NCBI RefSeq assembly: GCF_014648495.1
Contig: NZ_BMRF01000023.1
Coordinates: 62,001-126,000, forward strand
Direction: 5' to 3'
Source of the DNA: Actinomadura cremea
GTDB lineage: Bacteria > Actinomycetota > Actinomycetes > Streptosporangiales > Streptosporangiaceae
Length of the DNA stretch: 64,000 bases
Shown one piece after another: positions 45,128 through 54,499 of the stretch (its first letter is position 1; every line of letters starts with the position of its first letter). A model generated the notes under the pieces. It saw only the letters and a list, made by a program, of their open reading frames with translations, did no database searches and was not told the DNA's origin. Made by a program: the position numbers and the translations under genes.

Positions 45128-46081
45128 ATGAAGGAGCGTCACCTGGGGCGGAGCGGGCTGCTGGTGTCCCGGCTGGGCCTCGGCACCATGACCTGGGGCG
45201 AGGACACCGAGCCCGACGAGGCCGCGGCGCAGCTCGTCGCGTTCGCCGAGGCCGGCGGCACCCTGGTGGACACCGCCGACGTCTACTGCGACGGCCGCAG
45301 CGAGCAGATCCTCGGGCACCTGCTGCGGGAGCTGGTGGACCGGGACGGCCTGGTCGTCGCCACCAAGGCGGCGATCCGGCCGGACGGGCGCTACGACGGG
45401 TCGCGGCGGCACCTGCTGCGCGCCCTGGACGCCTCCCTGGACCGCATGGACCTCGAGCACGTGGACCTGTGGCAGCTGCACGTCTACGACCCGGCGACGC
45501 CGCTGGAGGAGACGCTGTCGGCGCTGGACGAGGCGGTGTCGTCGGGCCGGGCCCGCTACGCGGGGGTGTCGAACTTCGCCGGCTGGCAGGTCGCGAAGGC
45601 CGCCGCGTGGCAGCGGGCGTGGCCGGGCCGGGCCCCGATCGTGTCGGCGCAGCTGGAGTACTCGCTGCTGCGCCGCGACATCGAGCGGGAGGTCGTCCCG
45701 GCGGTGCTGGACGCGGGGGCGGGGCTGCTGCCGTGGTCGCCGCTCGGCCGCGGCGTCCTCACCGGCAAGTACCGCACCGGCATCCCCGCCGGGTCCCGCG
45801 CGGCGGGCGCGCAGTACGGCGACTTCGTCCTCCCCTACCTGGACGAGGAGTGCGGGCGGATCGTGGAGTCGGTGGTGACCGCCGCCGAGGGGCTCGGCGT
45901 CTCCCCGCTGAGCGTGGCGCTGGCCTGGGTGCGCGACCGGCCGGGGGTCGCCGCGCCGATCGTCGGGGCCCGGACGGCCGCGCAGCTGTCGGCCGCGCTG
46001 GAGAGCGAGGACCTGACGCTGCCGGGCGAGATCCGGGACGCGCTGGACGACGTCTCCGACATGTCCCCTCCGCCTCCGTGA
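45128..46081 (+). CDS. Aldo/keto reductase
   Basis: The 317-residue NADPH-dependent oxidoreductase has the TIM-barrel family pattern. It begins MKERHLGRSGLLVSRLGLGT. The catalytic Asp/Tyr are in LVDTADVYCDGRSEQILG, the Lys is in LVVATKAAI and the His is in LWQLHVYD. The cofactor site near the end is SPLSVALAWVRDRPGVAAPI. ATG 45128 follows TGAAGGAG-like purines only weakly. The physiological substrate is unknown. It lies on the same strand as, and 70 bases before, the RecD2-like gene. Confidence 0.94.
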   Translation: MKERHLGRSGLLVSRLGLGTMTWGEDTEPDEAAAQLVAFAEAGGTLVDTADVYCDGRSEQILGHLLRELVDRDGLVVATKAAIRPDGRYDGSRRHLLRALDASLDRMDLEHVDLWQLHVYDPATPLEETLSALDEAVSSGRARYAGVSNFAGWQVAKAAAWQRAWPGRAPIVSAQLEYSLLRRDIEREVVPAVLDAGAGLLPWSPLGRGVLTGKYRTGIPAGSRAAGAQYGDFVLPYLDEECGRIVESVVTAAEGLGVSPLSVALAWVRDRPGVAAPIVGARTAAQLSAALESEDLTLPGEIRDALDDVSDMSPPPP

Positions 46082-46151
46082 CCGCACGGGCCGTCCGTGG
46101 CACCCTCAGGACGGTCCACCTCCCACCGTGAAAAGCCGTGACGGGAAGCAC

Positions 46152-48194
46152 GTGACCGACACCCCTGCACCTGGAGAACACCCCGCCCCCGGCGGCGCCT
46201 TCGGCGACGCGGACGAGCCCGCCGCCGAGCGCGCGGCGCGCGCCGCCGCCGTCATGCGCGCCGCCGAGGAGAGCGCGCGGCGCAACCATCCGGCGCCCGC
46301 CGACGGCCCTCCCCGGCCCCCGGCCGCGTCCCCCGCGGAGCCCCCCGGCGGAACGCCGCCGGGGACGCCCGAGGCGGCCTCGTCCCCGGCGCCGCCGCCC
46401 GACCGCCCGGTGGAGCCGTCCGGGCCGCCGCCGAGCACGGAGGCGGGCCTGCGGGCCCTCACCGAGCTGTTCGCCGAGACGGGCACCCCCGAGGCGCTCG
46501 CCGCCCGCACGGCCGCGCGGCTCGGCCCGGCCGCCGCCGCCCGGCTCCGCGCCGATCCGTGGCGGCTGCTGCGCGTCCCCGGCGTCCGTCCGGAGCAGGC
46601 CGACCACTTCGCCCGCGCCGTCCTCGGCCCGGACGCCCGCCCGGACGACCCGCGCCGCGGCGGGGCCCTCGCGCTGCACTTGCTCACCGGCGCGGCCCGC
46701 GACGGGCACACCGTCACGCCGCTCGCCGACGTGCTCGACGGGCTGGGGCGGCTCGGCGCCGCCGACCCGCGCCGCGCGGTCGAGGCCGCCCTGGACGAGG
46801 GCGAGGTCGTGCCGCTCACCGAGGAGCCCGGGTTCGAGGACGAGTTCGGGGAGGAGGCCGGCGAGGACGCCGCGCCGCCCGAGCCGGAGGAGAACCTCGG
46901 GCTCGCGCGGTGGGCGCTGGCCGAGGAGGCGGCGGCCGAGGCCCTCCAGCGGCTCGCGGCCACCGCCGGGCCGCTGCTGGACGACGCGTCCGTCCGCGAC
47001 CTGCGCGCCCGCCTGGCCGAGGACCGCTCCCTCGCCCTCACCGCCGCGCTCGGCACCGGCGTCAGCGTCCTGCGCGGGACGCCCGGCGACCTGGCCCGCA
47101 CCGCCGTCGGCATCGCGCGCGCGGCCGCGTCCCGGGGCGTGCGGGCCGCCGTCGCCGCGCCCACCGACCGCGCCGCCGCCGACCTGGCCGCCGCGCTGCC
47201 GTCCGGGCCGGGAGGGGACGGCGGCGGGCCGGTCGTCGCGAGCCTGCACCGGCTGCTCGAGCCGGTCCACGACCCGTCCGCCGCGCCCGGGACGGTCGTC
47301 TACGGGCGCGGCGAGCGGCACCCGTTCGACCTCGACCTGGTGATCGTCGCGGACGCCGCCGCGCTCGACGTCGAGCTGTGCGCCGTGCTGGCCGAGGCGT
47401 GCCCCGACGGCGCCCACCTGGTGCTGTGCGGGGAGCCGGGGGTGCTGCCGCCCGCCGGGCCGGGCCGCCCGCTGGACGACCTGGAGGCGTCGGAGACCGT
47501 CCCGGTCGTGGAGCTGGACGCGACGCCGCCCGCCGACCCCGTCGCGGCGCTGACCGAGGCGGTGCGGGCCGGTGACCTGCCCGCCGTGGACGCCCCCGGG
47601 CGGGAGGTCGTGATCGTGCCGGCCGCCGATCCGGGCGAGGCGGTGCACCGCGCCGTCCAGCTGGTGACCGACTCGATCCCGCGCGCCCTCGAGATCCCCG
47701 TCGAGGACGTCCAGGTCATCGCGGTCGCGTCGGGCGGGCCCGCGGGCACGGCGGCGCTGAACGCCGCGCTGAAGGAGCGGCTGAACCCCGGGCCGGGCGC
47801 GTTCGGCGGGTTCGACGCCGGTGACCGGGTGGTCGTGGCGGCGCCGCTGCCGCACGCCCCGCTCGGCGAGACCGGCACGGTGACGGGCGGCGGGCCGCAC
47901 GGGCTCGACGTCGAGTTCCCCGGCGGCGCGGCCGTGCTGTCCCCCGCCGACGCGGCGCGGCTGCGGCACGGCTGGGCGATCACCGCCGCGCAGGCGCGCG
48001 GGACCCGGCGGCCCGCCGTGGTGGCCGTCCTGCCGGACGCGGGCCTGTCGCGGCCCCTGGCCGTGACCGCGTTCGGACGGGCCGTTCGGCACCTGTCGGT
48101 CGTGCAGGCGGCCGGCCCGGCGCTGGCGCGCGCCGTCCGGGAGGCGGGCACGCCCGAACGGCGCACGCGGCTGGCGCGGCTCGTGATGCAGTAA
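46152..48194 (+). CDS. RecD2-like protein with degenerate helicase motifs
   Basis: The 680-residue protein has a 90-residue Pro/Ala-rich N-terminus, a helix-hairpin-helix region (RLLRVPGVRPEQADHFARA) and a RecD2/SF1B-like body. The body follows the RecD2 order, but key residues are lost. Where Walker A (GxPGTGKT) should be, it reads LRGTPGDLART, without Lys. Walker B (VDE) is LVIVADAAALD. The GDxxQLP motif is CGEPGVLPPAGPG. The HKxQG motif is WAITAAQARGTR, and the last motif (YTAVTRAK) reads VTAFGRAVRH. Hence ATP hydrolysis and helicase action are unlikely; a DNA- or protein-binding role is inferred. GTG 46152 follows GGGAAG; GTG 46128 would add eight residues. Confidence 0.85.
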   Translation: MTDTPAPGEHPAPGGAFGDADEPAAERAARAAAVMRAAEESARRNHPAPADGPPRPPAASPAEPPGGTPPGTPEAASSPAPPPDRPVEPSGPPPSTEAGLRALTELFAETGTPEALAARTAARLGPAAAARLRADPWRLLRVPGVRPEQADHFARAVLGPDARPDDPRRGGALALHLLTGAARDGHTVTPLADVLDGLGRLGAADPRRAVEAALDEGEVVPLTEEPGFEDEFGEEAGEDAAPPEPEENLGLARWALAEEAAAEALQRLAATAGPLLDDASVRDLRARLAEDRSLALTAALGTGVSVLRGTPGDLARTAVGIARAAASRGVRAAVAAPTDRAAADLAAALPSGPGGDGGGPVVASLHRLLEPVHDPSAAPGTVVYGRGERHPFDLDLVIVADAAALDVELCAVLAEACPDGAHLVLCGEPGVLPPAGPGRPLDDLEASETVPVVELDATPPADPVAALTEAVRAGDLPAVDAPGREVVIVPAADPGEAVHRAVQLVTDSIPRALEIPVEDVQVIAVASGGPAGTAALNAALKERLNPGPGAFGGFDAGDRVVVAAPLPHAPLGETGTVTGGGPHGLDVEFPGGAAVLSPADAARLRHGWAITAAQARGTRRPAVVAVLPDAGLSRPLAVTAFGRAVRHLSVVQAAGPALARAVREAGTPERRTRLARLVMQ

Positions 48195-48340
48195 GCGTTC
48201 ACTGCCGCCGCAGGTTTACGGGAGGTGCCGGCCGGGGCAGGATCGGTCCAAGTGGCGCGGACCTGACCGTGACCGCCGTGTCCCGAGCCCGCCCCCCCGG
48301 GTCCGCCGGGCACGGCGTCGACACCAGGCGGAGGAGCGAC

Positions 48341-49081
48341 ATGCCCCAGCGGCCCGGCCGACCGTCCCCCCGACGACCCGAACGGCGTTCCCGAGCGAGG
48401 CGGCTCGCGCGGGCGGGAACGGCGTCGGCGGCCGTCTCGGCGGGCGCCCTGACCCTCCTGTTCACCGCCCCCGCCGTGCACGCGGCCGGGGCGGCGGAGG
48501 TGTGCGAGAAGGGCACCGACCCGGCGAGCACGATCGAGAACTGGAAGTGCGAACTCGGCAACATCCGCGAGGCGCTCACCTCCGGCGAGCCCTCCCCCGG
48601 CCCGTCGGCGCCCCCGTCCTCCGCGCCCGCGAAGCCGTCCGAGCCCGCGGACGAACCGGAGAAGCCCGCCCCCGCTCCCGAACCGGAGCGGAGCGGCACC
48701 GAGGAGGGCGGCGGGGGCGGCGGCTCGGACGGCGGCTCGGACGGCGCGGGCGGCGCGCCGCCGCCCGAACCGGAGGGCCTCACCGGCGAGGCTCCGGCCG
48801 CGCTGACGGGCGCCGAGGCTCCCGCCGTCCCCGAACCGCCGGGAGACGTCCTGCCCTCGCCGGAGGTGGCGCCCGAGCCGGTCGCGGCGCCCGAGCCGCA
48901 GACCCGCCTCGTCGCGCCCGTGTCCGCGACGGGCGAGCGGACCGACCGCGCCGTGTGGGTCGCCGCCGCGGCGGCGTCCGCGGGCGCCGTCGCCGCGCTC
49001 CACCTCAGCGTCGCCGGGCGCGTCATGCGCGGCCGCCACGCCCCGGCCGCCGCCCGGACCCGGGCCCGGACCCGCCGCTGA
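48341..49081 (+). CDS. Secreted or membrane-anchored Pro/Glu-rich protein
   Basis: The 246-residue protein has a very basic N-terminus and a hydrophobic signal-type segment (about residues 30-50, ASAAVSAGALTLLFTAPAVH). A small region with two Cys follows (EVCEKGTDPASTIENWKCEL). After this is a long Pro/Glu/Ser/Gly-rich, disordered region. Near the C-terminus is a membrane helix (AVWVAAAAASAGAVAALHLS) with a basic tail, so it may be anchored by a C-terminal segment. No family is recognised. ATG 48341 follows GGAGGAG. Divergence from fabI is blocked by a terminator. Confidence 0.7.
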   Translation: MPQRPGRPSPRRPERRSRARRLARAGTASAAVSAGALTLLFTAPAVHAAGAAEVCEKGTDPASTIENWKCELGNIREALTSGEPSPGPSAPPSSAPAKPSEPADEPEKPAPAPEPERSGTEEGGGGGGSDGGSDGAGGAPPPEPEGLTGEAPAALTGAEAPAVPEPPGDVLPSPEVAPEPVAAPEPQTRLVAPVSATGERTDRAVWVAAAAASAGAVAALHLSVAGRVMRGRHAPAAARTRARTRR

Positions 49082-49118
49082 CCCACCCGGACGGCCCGTT
49101 CCCGCGGCGGAGACGCCT

Positions 49119-49150
49119 CGGGCCCGGCTCCCGTGCGGGAGCCGGGCCCG
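49119..49150. terminator. Bidirectional stem-loop terminator upstream of the fabI stop
   Basis: CGGGCCCGGCTCCCG at 49119-49133 pairs with CGGGAGCCGGGCCCG at 49136-49150, leaving a two- to four-base loop. It lies between the convergent secreted-protein and fabI genes. Confidence 0.85.
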
Positions 49151-49166
49151 GAGGGGCGTCGCCGGG

Positions 49167-49955
49167 TCAGTCGGCGTAGCCGCCGATGGCGTGCAGGCCG
49201 CCGTCCACGTGGATGATCTCGCCGGTGGTCGCCGGGAACCAGTCCGACAGCAGCATCGCGCAGGCGCGGGCGGTCGGCTCGGAGTCCTTGGTGTCCCAGC
49301 CGAGCGGCGCCGCCTTCGGCCACAGCTCCGTCATGCCCTCGAACCCGGGGATGCTCTTGGCCGCCATGGTGCCGAGCGGCCCGGCCGCGACGAGGTTGAC
49401 GCGGATGCCCTGCGGACCGAGGTACTTGGCCAGGTAGCGGGAGCACGACTCCAGGCCCGCCTTGGCCACGCCCATCCAGTCGTAGACGGGCCACGCCTTG
49501 GTGGCGTCGAAGTCGAGGCCGACGACCGAGCCGCCGTCCTTCATCAGCGGCAGGCACGCCGTCGTGAGCGACTTCAGCGAGTACGTCGACGCGTGGACGG
49601 CGGTCGCGACGTCCTCCCACGGGGTGTCGAGGAAGTTGCCGCCGAGCGCGGTCTGCGGCGCGAACCCGATCGCGTGGACGACGCCGTCCAGGCGGTCGAA
49701 CCCGACGTCGCGCAGGTTGTCGGCGAGGCCCTCGAGCTGCGCGGTGTTGGTGACGTCCAGCTCCAGCACCGGCGGCACGTCGTCGGGGCCCGACGGGAGC
49801 CGCTTGGCGGTGCGCTGGGTGAGGGTGGGGCGCGGGTAGGCGGTCAGCACGATCTCCGCGCCCTGCTCCTGCGCCACCCGCGCGATGTGGAATCCGATCG
49901 AGGCGTCGGTGAGGACGCCGGTGACCAGGATGCGCTTGCCTTCGAGGATTCCCAT
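49167..49955 (-). CDS. fabI: Enoyl-[acyl-carrier-protein] reductase FabI/InhA
   Basis: FabI performs the last reduction of fatty acid elongation with NADH. The 262-residue protein has the family start GILEGKRILVTGVLTDASIG with the nucleotide-binding glycines. The active-site Tyr and Lys are in VYDWMGVAKAGLESCSRYL (Y-x6-K). The segment RVNLVAAGPLGTMAAKSIPG contains the substrate-binding loop of InhA type. It begins four bases after the fabG stop, so fabG and fabI are one operon, as in mycobacteria (fabG1-inhA). Confidence 0.97.
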   Translation of the reverse strand: MGILEGKRILVTGVLTDASIGFHIARVAQEQGAEIVLTAYPRPTLTQRTAKRLPSGPDDVPPVLELDVTNTAQLEGLADNLRDVGFDRLDGVVHAIGFAPQTALGGNFLDTPWEDVATAVHASTYSLKSLTTACLPLMKDGGSVVGLDFDATKAWPVYDWMGVAKAGLESCSRYLAKYLGPQGIRVNLVAAGPLGTMAAKSIPGFEGMTELWPKAAPLGWDTKDSEPTARACAMLLSDWFPATTGEIIHVDGGLHAIGGYAD

Positions 49956-49959
49956 GACC

Positions 49960-50736
<777 letters not shown>

Positions 50737-50850
50737 CTAGCGGCCTGCGCGGGGGATGGAGATGTGCCGATCCGACAAGATCCGCCGAGCCCGGTTTGTT
50801 CGGGCGTGCTGGCGGGCCCCTGCGGGCGTCCGGGCGGTAGGTTGCCAAGG

Positions 50851-52350
50851 GTGCATGACATCGATCCCGCCTTCACCGCGCTGCCGCTGCGCGCGCTGGC
50901 CGACGCGGCCCTGTCCCGGGCCCGCGAACTGGGCGCCGAGCACGCCGACTTCCGCCTCGAGCGCATCCGCAGCCAGACCCTCCGACTCAGCGACGCCGCC
51001 CTGGAGACCGCCCTGGACGCCGACGACGTCGGGCTGTCGGTCCGGGTCGTCAAGGACGGCACCTGGGGGTTCGCCGCCGGCATCGACCTGACGCCGAAGG
51101 GCGCCGCCCGCGTCGCCGAACAGGCGATCGAGGTCGCCGCCGTCGCGCGTCCCGTCAACCGCGAGCCGATCGAGCTGGCGCCCGAACCCGTCCACGGGGA
51201 GCGGACGTGGGTGTCGGCGTACGAGACCGACCCGTTCGACGTCCCCACCGGCGACAAGGTCGCGCTGCTGACCGACTGGTCGCGGCGGCTGCTGGGCGAC
51301 GACCGCGTCGACCACGTGGACGCCACGCTGCTGCAGGTCAAGGAGAACAAGTTCTTCGCCGACCTCGCCGGGACCGTCACCACCCAGCAGCGGGTCCGGC
51401 TGCACCCCGTCGTCAACGCCGTCGGGATCTCGGACGGCTCCTTCGACACCATGCGCACGATCGCGCCGCCCGCCGGATACGGGTGGGAGTGGCTGACCGG
51501 GGCGCACTGGGACTGGGACGGCGAGCTGGCCCGCATCCCCGAACTGCTCGCCGAGAAGCTCGCCGCCCCGTCGGTCGACCCGGGCCGCTACGACGTCGTC
51601 GTCGACCCGTCCAACCTCTGGCTGACCATCCACGAGTCGATCGGGCACGCCACCGAGCTCGACCGCGCCCTCGGCTACGAGGCCGCCTACGCGGGCACCT
51701 CGTTCGCGACCCCCGACCGGCTCGGGAAGCTCGAGTACGGGTCGGACGTCATGAACGTGACGGGCGACCGGACCGCCGAGCACGGCCTCGCCACCATCGG
51801 CTACGACGACGAGGGCGTCGCCACCCAGTCGTTCGACATCATCTCCGGGGGCGTCCTCACCGGCTACCAGACCGACCGGCGCATCGCCCGCCTCACCGGC
51901 GCCGACCGCTCCAACGGCTGCGCGTTCGCCGACGCCGCGTCCAGCATGCCGATCCAGCGGATGGCGAACGTGTCGCTGGCCCCCGCGCCCGGCGGCCCGT
52001 CCACCGACGAGCTGATCGGCGGCGTCGAACGCGGCGTCTACATCGTCGGCGACAAGAGCTGGTCGATCGACATGCAGCGGTACAACTTCCAGTTCACCGG
52101 GCAGCGCTTCTACCGGATCGAGAACGGCCGCCTCGCCGGGCAGCTCCGCGACGTCGCCTACCAGGCCACCACGACCGAGTTCTGGAACTCCATGGAGGCC
52201 GTCGGCGGCCCGCAGACGTACGTGCTGGGCGGCGCGTTCAACTGCGGCAAGGGCCAGCCCGGGCAGGTCGCGCCGGTCAGCCACGGCTGCCCGTCGGCGC
52301 TGTTCCGCGGCGTCAACATCCTCAACACGGTGAAGGAGGGCGGGCAGTGA
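50851..52350 (+). CDS. tldD: TldD family metalloprotease subunit
   Basis: TldD, with TldE/PmbA, forms a metalloprotease that trims peptides such as modified RiPP precursors and antitoxins in other bacteria. The 499-residue protein carries the metal motif HESIGHATELDRAL (HExxxH) near residue 265 and the Gly-rich C-terminal core (VLGGAFNCGKGQPGQVAPVS). GTG 50851 (VHDIDPAFTALPLRALADAA) is the best start by alignment. Its stop overlaps the partner gene start by four bases (GTGA). No RiPP precursor is recognised nearby. Confidence 0.96.
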   Translation: MHDIDPAFTALPLRALADAALSRARELGAEHADFRLERIRSQTLRLSDAALETALDADDVGLSVRVVKDGTWGFAAGIDLTPKGAARVAEQAIEVAAVARPVNREPIELAPEPVHGERTWVSAYETDPFDVPTGDKVALLTDWSRRLLGDDRVDHVDATLLQVKENKFFADLAGTVTTQQRVRLHPVVNAVGISDGSFDTMRTIAPPAGYGWEWLTGAHWDWDGELARIPELLAEKLAAPSVDPGRYDVVVDPSNLWLTIHESIGHATELDRALGYEAAYAGTSFATPDRLGKLEYGSDVMNVTGDRTAEHGLATIGYDDEGVATQSFDIISGGVLTGYQTDRRIARLTGADRSNGCAFADAASSMPIQRMANVSLAPAPGGPSTDELIGGVERGVYIVGDKSWSIDMQRYNFQFTGQRFYRIENGRLAGQLRDVAYQATTTEFWNSMEAVGGPQTYVLGGAFNCGKGQPGQVAPVSHGCPSALFRGVNILNTVKEGGQ

Positions 52351-53735
52351 GCACGATGAGGCCGCAGGACGCCGTCGAGAAGGCGCTCGAGCTGTCGCGC
52401 GCCGACGACTGCGTCGTCATCGCCGACGAGACCGGCACCGCGAACCTGCGGTGGGCCGGCAACACCCTCACCACCAACGGCGTCACCCGCTCCAGCCGCC
52501 TCACCGTCATCGCGCTGCGCGAGACCGGCGGCGGCGTCGCGGCGGGCGTGGTGTCGCGGGCGGCGGTCGGCGCCGACGGCATCGAGGACCTGGTGCGGGC
52601 CGCCGAGGCCGACGCCGCCGGGAACGCGCCCGCCGAGGACGCCGCGCCGCTCGTCGCCGAGACCCCGGCGGGCGCCGGCGGCTGGGACGACGCCCCGGCC
52701 GAGACCGGCATCGGCGTGTTCGAGCGGGTCGCGCCCGCGCTCGGCGAGGCGTTCGCCGCCGCGCAGGCCGCCGACCGGCGCCTGTACGGGTTCGCGAACC
52801 ACGTGCTGACGTCCACGTTCGTCGGCAGCTCGGCGGGGCTGCGCGCCCGCCACGACCAGCCGACCGGGCTGCTGGAGCTGAACGCCAAGGGCGCGGGCGG
52901 CTCGGCGTGGGCGGGCGTCGGCACCCGCGACTTCACGGACGTGGACGTCGACGACCTCGCCGCCGGGCTCGCGCGGCGCCTCGACTGGGGGAAGCGGCGC
53001 GTCGACCTGCCCGCCGGGCGCTACGAGACGATCCTGCCGCCGAGCGCCGTCGCCGACCTCATGGTCTACCTGTACTGGTCGGCGGGCGCGCAGGACGCCG
53101 CCGACGGCCGGACGGTGTTCAGCGGCCCGGACGGCGGCACCCGCGTCGGGGAGCGGCTGTCGGACCTGCCGATCACCCTGTCGAGCGACCCGGCCGCGCC
53201 CGGGATGGAGTGCGCGCCGTTCGTCGTCGCGCACGCGTCCGGGCGCGAGTCGTCGGTTTTCGACAACGGCGTCGCCCTCGGCGCCACCGACTGGATCAGC
53301 GGCGGGACCCTGAACGCGCTGACCCAGACGCGGCACTCGGCGGAACGCACCGGCCTGCCGGCGACGCCGGGCATCGACAACCTGGCGATGACCGGCCCGG
53401 ACGGCGGCGCGTCCCTGGAGGAGATGGTCGCCCGCACCGAGCGGGGGCTGCTGCTGACCTGCCTGTGGTACATCCGCGAGGTCGACCCGCAGAGCCTGCT
53501 GCTGACCGGCCTCACCCGCGACGGGGTGTACCTCGTCGAGAACGGCGAGGTCGTCGGGGCCGTCAACAACTTCCGGTTCAACGAGAGCCCCGTCGACCTG
53601 CTGGGTCGGATCGCCGAGACCGGGCGGACGGAGCCGACGCTGCCGCGCGAGTGGTCGGACTACTTCACCCGCGCCGCCATGCCGGCCCTGCGCGTGCCCG
53701 ACTTCAACATGTCGACCGTCTCGCAGGCCTCCTAG
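52347..53735 (+). CDS. tldE: TldE/PmbA family subunit
   Basis: The 462-residue partner of TldD lacks the HExxxH metal motif but has the same overall domain order: an N-terminal module (AVEKALELSRADDCVVIADE), a central Gly-rich region (LELNAKGAGGSAWAGVGTRD) and a C-terminal core (GLLLTCLWYIREVDPQSLLL, GEVVGAVNNFRFNESPVDLL). It starts at GTG 52347, overlapping the tldD stop. It acts in a heterodimer with TldD. A bidirectional terminator follows 10 bases after its stop. Confidence 0.96.
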   Translation: MSTMRPQDAVEKALELSRADDCVVIADETGTANLRWAGNTLTTNGVTRSSRLTVIALRETGGGVAAGVVSRAAVGADGIEDLVRAAEADAAGNAPAEDAAPLVAETPAGAGGWDDAPAETGIGVFERVAPALGEAFAAAQAADRRLYGFANHVLTSTFVGSSAGLRARHDQPTGLLELNAKGAGGSAWAGVGTRDFTDVDVDDLAAGLARRLDWGKRRVDLPAGRYETILPPSAVADLMVYLYWSAGAQDAADGRTVFSGPDGGTRVGERLSDLPITLSSDPAAPGMECAPFVVAHASGRESSVFDNGVALGATDWISGGTLNALTQTRHSAERTGLPATPGIDNLAMTGPDGGASLEEMVARTERGLLLTCLWYIREVDPQSLLLTGLTRDGVYLVENGEVVGAVNNFRFNESPVDLLGRIAETGRTEPTLPREWSDYFTRAAMPALRVPDFNMSTVSQAS

Positions 53736-53744
53736 GGGCCTGAG

Positions 53745-53799
53745 CGCGACGAGGCCGGGGCCAGGAGGCGAGTTGGCCCCTGGCCCCGGCCTCGTCGCG
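53745..53799. terminator. 21-bp perfect stem-loop between tldE and the dodecin gene
   Basis: CGCGACGAGGCCGGGGCCAGG at 53745-53765 is exactly complementary to 53779-53799 with a 13-base loop. It separates the convergent tldE and dodecin genes and can stop transcription from both sides. Confidence 0.9.
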
Positions 53800-53842
53800 T
53801 CCGGCCTTCTACGGCCGTGTCGTCACGGTCGTCAGGTCGCCG

Positions 53843-54055
53843 TCACGAGTCCTCGAGGCGGAAGCCGATCTTCATCGTGACCTGGTAGTGGGCGACGTCG
53901 CCGTCCTCGATCTGCCCGCGGACCTCCTTCACCTCGAACCAGTCCAGATGGCGCAGGGTCTCGTTCGCGCGCCGGATCCCGTTGCGGATGGCGGCCTCGA
54001 CCGATTCCGGCGAGGTGCCCACGATCTCGGTCACCCGGTAGGTGCGATCGGTCAT
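53843..54055 (-). CDS. Dodecin family flavin-binding protein
   Basis: The 70-residue protein is a dodecin, which forms 12-mers that bind flavins or store CoA/FMN. It starts MTDRTYRVTEIVGTSPESVE, has the conserved Trp in RHLDWFEVKEVRGQIEDG and the strand VAHYQVTMKIGFRLE. ATG 54055 follows GGGAGG at a good distance; the longer upstream start is not supported. It is divergent from the DUF3099 gene with 68 bases between starts. Confidence 0.96.
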   Translation of the reverse strand: MTDRTYRVTEIVGTSPESVEAAIRNGIRRANETLRHLDWFEVKEVRGQIEDGDVAHYQVTMKIGFRLEDS

Positions 54056-54123
54056 CTCGATCCTCCCGATGTCTTGACCGTCCTGCTGTCGTATGTCGGA
54101 CGTCATGGGCTTACCGTGGAAAC

Positions 54124-54453
54124 GTGAAGCTCAATCACCGGCGTGAGGCCGAGGTCCACACGGTCACGAACGCGCCCCGGCCGATGTCGGAGGACATCGG
54201 GTACCGGCAGCGCCGCTACCTGGTGTCCATGGGCGTCCGGACCGGGTGCTTCGTCGGCGCGGTGCTCAGCGCGATCGCCGGGGCGCCGTTCTGGCTCGTG
54301 GGGCTGATGGTGGTCGGCGCGCTGTTCCTGCCCTACGTCAGCGTGATCTTCGCGAACGGCGGGCGGGAGCCGACGGCCGCGGCGCGGTTCGACGACGGGC
54401 AGAGGCCGGAACAGAAGCCGATTTCCGGACAGCGACCGGAAATCCGGTCGTGA
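54124..54453 (+). CDS. DUF3099 family small membrane protein
   Basis: The 109-residue protein has two hydrophobic segments (GCFVGAVLSAIAGAPFWLVG and LMVVGALFLPYVSVIFAN) after a basic N-terminus with SEDIGYRQRRYLVSMG. This pattern matches the actinobacterial DUF3099 family, which is uncharacterised. The charged C-terminal tail (from about residue 80) is disordered. GTG 54124 has only a weak ribosome site. Directly after it is the start of the C-rich hairpin RNA region. Confidence 0.9.
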   Translation: MKLNHRREAEVHTVTNAPRPMSEDIGYRQRRYLVSMGVRTGCFVGAVLSAIAGAPFWLVGLMVVGALFLPYVSVIFANGGREPTAAARFDDGQRPEQKPISGQRPEIRS

Positions 54454-54460
54454 CATTCTC

Positions 54461-54492
54461 TTGACTAACCGCGGGGGGTTTCGGTGTACGAT
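54461..54492 (+). promoter_or_regulatory. Candidate promoter of the C-rich hairpin RNA
   Basis: TTGACT (54461-54466) matches the -35 consensus in five of six positions; a possible -10 is TACGAT (54487-54492) with a 20-base spacer, or TGTACG two bases earlier with 18. The start would be near 54498-54500, at the base of the first hairpin. The spacer lengths leave the -10 uncertain. Confidence 0.5.
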
Positions 54493-54499
54493 TTGTACC

